64,000 nucleotides of DNA from Hoyosella sp. YIM 151337 (GTDB taxonomy: Bacteria > Actinomycetota > Actinomycetes > Mycobacteriales > Mycobacteriaceae), in NCBI RefSeq assembly GCF_026041215.1, contig NZ_JAPEIQ010000039.1, forward strand, positions 124,001 through 188,000, read 5' to 3'. Under the pieces are notes generated by a model. The model searched no databases and had not been told where the DNA came from. It was given only the letters and a program-made list of their open reading frames with translations. The translations under genes and the position numbers were made by a program. Below are positions 58,842 to 64,000 of the stretch, in pieces (positions within the stretch are counted from its first letter, which is position 1; each line of letters opens with the position of its first letter).

Positions 58842-59588
58842 ATGTGGTACTGGTTATTCAAATACATCCTGATCGGCCCGCTGCTGTATGCAATCGGGCG
58901 GCCGTCGATCGAGGGTGCAGAGCATATCCCAGAGGAGGGTGAGGCGATCCTGGCCAGCAATCATCTTGCGGTCGCGGATTCGCTGTATCTCCCCCTGATG
59001 GTGCGCCGTCGCATCACATTCCTCGCAAAAAGCGAGTACTTCACCACTCCTGGGGTTAAAGGCAAACTTCTGAAATTCTTCTACGCGGGGTCCGGTCAGG
59101 TCCCGATCGACCGCAGCAGTGGTGCTGCGGCGGAAGCCGCGATGATTACGGGTCGGCGAATTCTGGCTGAAGGGAAATTGCTCGGGCTGTATCCGGAGGG
59201 GACGCGATCACCCGACGGGCGGCTCTTCAAGGGCAAGACCGGTATTGCGCGCTTGGCGCTAGAAACCGGTGCACCCGTGATCCCTGTGGCGATGATTGGC
59301 ACAGAGAGGGTCAATCCGCCGGGGTCGAAAATGTGGAAACCCGCGAAGGTGCGGATCCGTGTGGGGAAGCCGCTCGACTTCTCACGTTTCGAGGGCATGC
59401 GGGGGACCCGATTCGTGGAACGGGCGATCACCGATGAGGTGCTGTACGAACTAATGAAGCTATCTGGCCAGGAATACGTCGATATCTACGCGGCGACGTA
59501 CAAGGCGGGGCAGGCACAGAATGGGCATAAGACATCGCCGTCGGAGCAAGGTCCAGTGCAGCCAGACACTCCCGCGGCCGCAAGCTAG
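58842..59588 (+). CDS. 1-acylglycerol-3-phosphate O-acyltransferase-type enzyme (Rv2182c-like)
   Basis: A 248-residue membrane-associated acyltransferase (PlsC fold). Start at ATG 58842, supported by GAGGAGG nine bases upstream; the frame is open further back into glk. Motif I, H-x4-D, is NHLAVADS (about residue 45), motif II region FLAKSEYF, motif III YPEGTRSPDGRLF and motif IV region VIPVAMIG. It would transfer an acyl chain to lysophospholipid. The N-terminal hydrophobic helix (WLFKYILIGPLLYAIG) is a membrane anchor. The tail is Pro/Gln-rich. Confidence 0.93.
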   Translation: MWYWLFKYILIGPLLYAIGRPSIEGAEHIPEEGEAILASNHLAVADSLYLPLMVRRRITFLAKSEYFTTPGVKGKLLKFFYAGSGQVPIDRSSGAAAEAAMITGRRILAEGKLLGLYPEGTRSPDGRLFKGKTGIARLALETGAPVIPVAMIGTERVNPPGSKMWKPAKVRIRVGKPLDFSRFEGMRGTRFVERAITDEVLYELMKLSGQEYVDIYAATYKAGQAQNGHKTSPSEQGPVQPDTPAAAS

Positions 59589-59629
59589 TCCTAATTCTCT
59601 ACACCTAGACAGGCGGGCACGCAGAGACC

Positions 59630-61568
<1,939 letters not shown>

Positions 61569-61594
61569 CCTCAACTGCTCCAGGTTCACCACTT

Positions 61595-61634
61595 ACGGGA
61601 CAGACGCACGAGTTGTTTCTCGCGTCTGTCCCGT
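61595..61634 (+). terminator. Terminator after aroG
   Basis: ACGGGACAGACGC (61595-61607) pairs without mismatch with GCGTCTGTCCCGT (61622-61634) around a 14-nt loop, followed by TTCTCG. It lies about 27 bp after the aroG stop and between the convergent aroG and pknL genes. Confidence 0.85.
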
Positions 61635-61665
61635 TTCTCGTGCAGCTGTGATGGCGCCGGCGAAG

Positions 61666-63747
61666 TCAGGGGAGCGCGGTGAGGGTAACAGTTCCACCGG
61701 GGCGCTGGCGCGACCCCGCGCTCGGGCTCTGGCCGACAACAATCGACGACCCTGAGTTCACGAGCTGGCGCACTTCCACTCCGAAGCCCAAACCGGAAAG
61801 CTCGTCGCGGGCCGAGCTGACACTGCGGCCGAGAACTGAGGGCACTCGCACCGCGTTAGACACAACGAGGCTGACGCTGCCGTTCGCGGCGACTTCGGCT
61901 CCGATCGCGGGTTCGGTCTGTGCTACGCGGCCGGCATCAATACCGCCGTCGAAGTCTTCCTGAACCGCAGCGACGGAGAGGCCAGCGTCAGCGAGGACGT
62001 CACGCGCTTCCTCAGCGCTGAGACCACGGACATCAGGAACGATAACCGGCTCACCGAGACTCGGGGTGACTGTGACGCGTGAACCCACCGCCAGCACTGT
62101 CCCTGGACTCGGTGCGAGCGATACGACAGTTCCCTCGGGCCGGTCGCGGTCGAATACGCCCTCGTCGACGACCACCTCGAAGGTACGTTCCGCAAGCACG
62201 TCAGCCATCTCATCGACGGTGACGTCGCCGGTGATTTCTGGCACGACCGGCTGCCCCAGGGAAACGTCGAGGGTGACCTCGCTGCCGCGAGGCACTCGGC
62301 TACCTGGCGCAGGGTCCATGCCAAGGACTGTGTCGATGGGCTCGGTATCGCGGTAGAGCCCGTTGCGTACGGGGGTCAGTCCGGCATCCTCGATCGCGGA
62401 TTCAGCCGCAACGAGGCCCAATCCGGCGGTGGCGGGAACGTCAACGTAGCGCCCAGAAGCCAGCCACCAGGCAGCGGTGCCTACCAGCGCGGCGATGAGC
62501 AGCACTGCGATCAACACGACGAGCGGCGAACGACGACCGCGCGGCGCGTCGAGTGGATCGTCGTCTGTGGCCCGGGATTCCGGTGACGCGGGCGGGGACG
62601 GCGGGTATTGCTGCGTCAGCGCCCGGGTCGTGTGTGGTGCTGGGGTGTTGTCCTGGTATTCCCCTGGACCGGCGTGCAGCCCAACTACCGGCGGCGCAGG
62701 GGCTTGAGCCGGAAGGACGGTCGTTCGCGGTTCATCCCCCACAGACTGGTCATCGGGAGGTGTCTCGAGTTGTCGGGTGCCATCTTCCGCGTTTTCTGGC
62801 CGCGCAGCAGCTGCAGCGGCTCGAGCGGCCGCTAGCCCGTGAAGGGTCTCCCGCGTGCGATGCTGTGCCGAACTCTGCGGCACGGGCACGCGGTAGGGCG
62901 GCAAGCCAAGGCGCTCACACACCCCCATGAGTGTGTTCGCCATGGCGCCGGCGTCAGCGAAACGTTGTGCTGGGTTACGGGCGGTCGCCGTTCCGACGAG
63001 CTCGTCGAACTCGCGGGGGACACCAGCGATGAGTGAACTCGGGGCGGGCACATCAGCGCTGGTGCGCTGGTACGCGATCGCGATCGAGTTGTCGCCAGTG
63101 AAGGGCGTCTGTCCAGTGAGCATTTCGAACAGCAAAATGCCCATGCTGTACACATCGCTCCGCGCGTCGGCCGCTCCGGTGCTGACTTGTTCTGGTGACA
63201 GATAAGCCGCAGTCCCCAAGATCATGCTGCCCGAGGTAGTTCCGGACGCGGCGACAGCGCGCACCAGTCCAAAATCGGCGATCTTGACGGCCCCGGCATC
63301 TGAGATCAGGACGTTTTCGGGCTTGATGTCCCGGTGCACCAGCCCAGCTCGATGGGCTACGGAGAGCGCTCGCAGCACGGGACGCGCAACAGCCGCAGCC
63401 GCGTACGGCGGCATTGGGCCGCGTTCGCGCAACAACTCGCGTAACGTGCCGCCCGGCACAAGCTCCATGACCAGGAAAACATGGTGCTGATCCGTGCCCT
63501 GGTCGAACACCGCAACGAGCGACGGGTGCGACAGCTTGGCGACAGACCGAGCCTCCAGTTCGAACCGGTCGAGGAATTGCACATCGTCGGAGAAGCGAGG
63601 GTCCATGACCTTGATGGCGACGGGCCGTTCCAAACGGAGATCCATGCCCTGATAGACCATCGACATACCGCCCCGAGCGATCGGCGCATCGATTCGGTAA
63701 CGCCCGTCGAGGAGGTGCCCGACGAGCTTGAGTGAATCACTGCTCAG
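61666..63747 (-). CDS. pknL: Serine/threonine protein kinase PknL with four PASTA domains
   Basis: About 693 residues if started at CTG 63747, with GGAGGTGG seven bases upstream. The first ATG (63666) falls inside the glycine-rich loop and would remove the first ~27 residues (SSDSLKLVGHLLDGRYRIDAPIARGG), which are normal for this kinase family, so the ATG is unlikely to be the start. Seen: AIKVMD Lys46, HRDIKPEN Asp140, DFG Asp158, GTAAYLSPEQ, a Pro-rich linker, a transmembrane helix (about 408-431) and four PASTA repeats (about 435-693). Corynebacterium PknL carries PASTA repeats whereas M. tuberculosis PknL does not. Likely senses cell-wall fragments. Divergent from the Rv2175c orthologue. 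Confidence 0.92.
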   Translation of the reverse strand: MSSDSLKLVGHLLDGRYRIDAPIARGGMSMVYQGMDLRLERPVAIKVMDPRFSDDVQFLDRFELEARSVAKLSHPSLVAVFDQGTDQHHVFLVMELVPGGTLRELLRERGPMPPYAAAAVARPVLRALSVAHRAGLVHRDIKPENVLISDAGAVKIADFGLVRAVAASGTTSGSMILGTAAYLSPEQVSTGAADARSDVYSMGILLFEMLTGQTPFTGDNSIAIAYQRTSADVPAPSSLIAGVPREFDELVGTATARNPAQRFADAGAMANTLMGVCERLGLPPYRVPVPQSSAQHRTRETLHGLAAARAAAAAARPENAEDGTRQLETPPDDQSVGDEPRTTVLPAQAPAPPVVGLHAGPGEYQDNTPAPHTTRALTQQYPPSPPASPESRATDDDPLDAPRGRRSPLVVLIAVLLIAALVGTAAWWLASGRYVDVPATAGLGLVAAESAIEDAGLTPVRNGLYRDTEPIDTVLGMDPAPGSRVPRGSEVTLDVSLGQPVVPEITGDVTVDEMADVLAERTFEVVVDEGVFDRDRPEGTVVSLAPSPGTVLAVGSRVTVTPSLGEPVIVPDVRGLSAEEARDVLADAGLSVAAVQEDFDGGIDAGRVAQTEPAIGAEVAANGSVSLVVSNAVRVPSVLGRSVSSARDELSGLGFGVEVRQLVNSGSSIVVGQSPSAGSRQRPGGTVTLTALP

Positions 63748-63872
63748 GGTCCACCTCCAAGTAGGTCAGCTGCGGTATCGAGGCGGCGCCTGCTGAGCGG
63801 CGCCGGCGCCTCACCGATGGTAGCGGCATGGCGCGGTAAGTGCCGCATCAGTACAAACGTGTGCTGGGGCGC

Positions 63873-63886
63873 TACGGTTATCCATG
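63873..63886 (+). promoter_or_regulatory. -10-like hexamer for leaderless Rv2175c-type gene
   Basis: TACGGT at 63873-63878 precedes GTG 63886 by seven bases, the same layout as the aroG start. A short leader with no ribosome-binding site suggests leaderless transcription. Pattern only. Confidence 0.35.
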
Positions 63887-64000
63887 TGAGTACGTTTCCG
63901 GTCTGCGACGATGTCCTGCCAGAGTCCGATGAAGTCATGCCGCTGCCAGATGTCGCAGAGATCCTGCAGATATCAGTTACCCGAGTACATCAGATGCTTC
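63886..64000 (+). CDS. DNA-binding protein of Rv2175c type, 3' truncated by window edge
   Basis: The first 38 residues are visible, from GTG 63886 (VSTFPVCDDVLPES...), ending in the start of a helix-turn-helix (LPDVAEILQISVTRVHQML). This matches the N-terminus of M. tuberculosis Rv2175c, a winged-helix DNA-binding protein that is phosphorylated by PknL on an N-terminal Thr. Here the N-terminus contains a Thr (residue 3), a candidate for PknL control, though the exact phosphosite cannot be assigned. Divergent from pknL, with shared upstream DNA of about 140 bp. Confidence 0.88.
   Translation, partial: MSTFPVCDDVLPESDEVMPLPDVAEILQISVTRVHQML

Overview
The window looks like a chromosomal segment of a mycolic-acid actinomycete (order Mycobacteriales). 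About 53 protein genes are densely packed, GC is high but moderate for the group (low 60s percent by eye), and gene order follows M. tuberculosis from the Rv2230c to the Rv2175c orthologues almost one for one. The moderate GC and the mixture of Mycobacterium-, Rhodococcus- and Corynebacterium-like traits (for example a PASTA-bearing PknL) suggest a Hoyosella- or Rhodococcus-like genus, but the genus cannot be proved from the sequence alone. No insertion sequence, integrase, tRNA, rRNA or CRISPR array was seen.

Layout. 1-3.1 kb: Nif3-like protein (5' cut by the window edge), C4 zinc-ribbon coiled-coil protein, RNase HI/phosphatase fusion. 3.1-5.2 kb: an imperfect tandem duplication, the RNase P RNA gene, a phage-endolysin-like amidase and a small conserved protein. 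5.2-9.9 kb: CYTH/CHAD protein with a lipoprotein, panB, and a CaeA/Hip1-type serine protease. 10-17 kb: nitrogen block (glnA2, glnE, an unknown decapeptide-repeat protein, glnA1 with a candidate GlnR operator). 17-25.5 kb: RDD and DUF4191 membrane proteins, lipoate genes lipA and lipB, a TIGR01777 epimerase, the two-lipoyl E2 subunit, a small unknown protein, leucyl aminopeptidase. 25.5-31 kb: gcvT, ilvE, and a cobU-cobT-cobS cobalamin operon with a DUF3043 protein. 31-36 kb: glycerate kinase, A-type Fe-S carrier, adenosine-kinase-type PfkB, asnB. 36-44 kb: respiratory supercomplex genes (ctaC, ctaF; ctaE-qcrCAB on the other strand), interrupted by a permease/TIGR03943 pair. 44-48 kb: an unknown protein, trpD, an AsnC-type RAM protein and a DnaQ/GIY-YIG nuclease fusion. 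48-52 kb: cell-wall block with a c-di-AMP (ydaO) riboswitch, two NlpC/P60 endopeptidases and a gluzincin-like lipoprotein. 52-60 kb: pimB', fadD15, two SRPBCC proteins, an ArsA-like ATPase, a ROK glucokinase, an acyltransferase and a Rv2179c-type exoribonuclease. 60-64 kb: class II DAHP synthase, the Ser/Thr kinase PknL and the start of its neighbour, the Rv2175c-type DNA-binding protein.

Together these are mostly core genes: nitrogen assimilation, lipoylation and 2-oxoacid dehydrogenase function, cytochrome bcc-aa3 respiration, cell-wall remodelling and phosphatidylinositol-mannoside synthesis. The least conventional items are the permease/TIGR03943 pair with a 13-bp hairpin against its start codon, the c-di-AMP riboswitch and an upstream sequence element shared by the two NlpC/P60 genes, the decapeptide-repeat protein beside glnA1, the duplicated stretch and lone endolysin around rnpB, and a pknL gene that appears to start at CTG. 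I did not find a clearly new multi-gene system; most of the window is well-conserved actinobacterial core genome.
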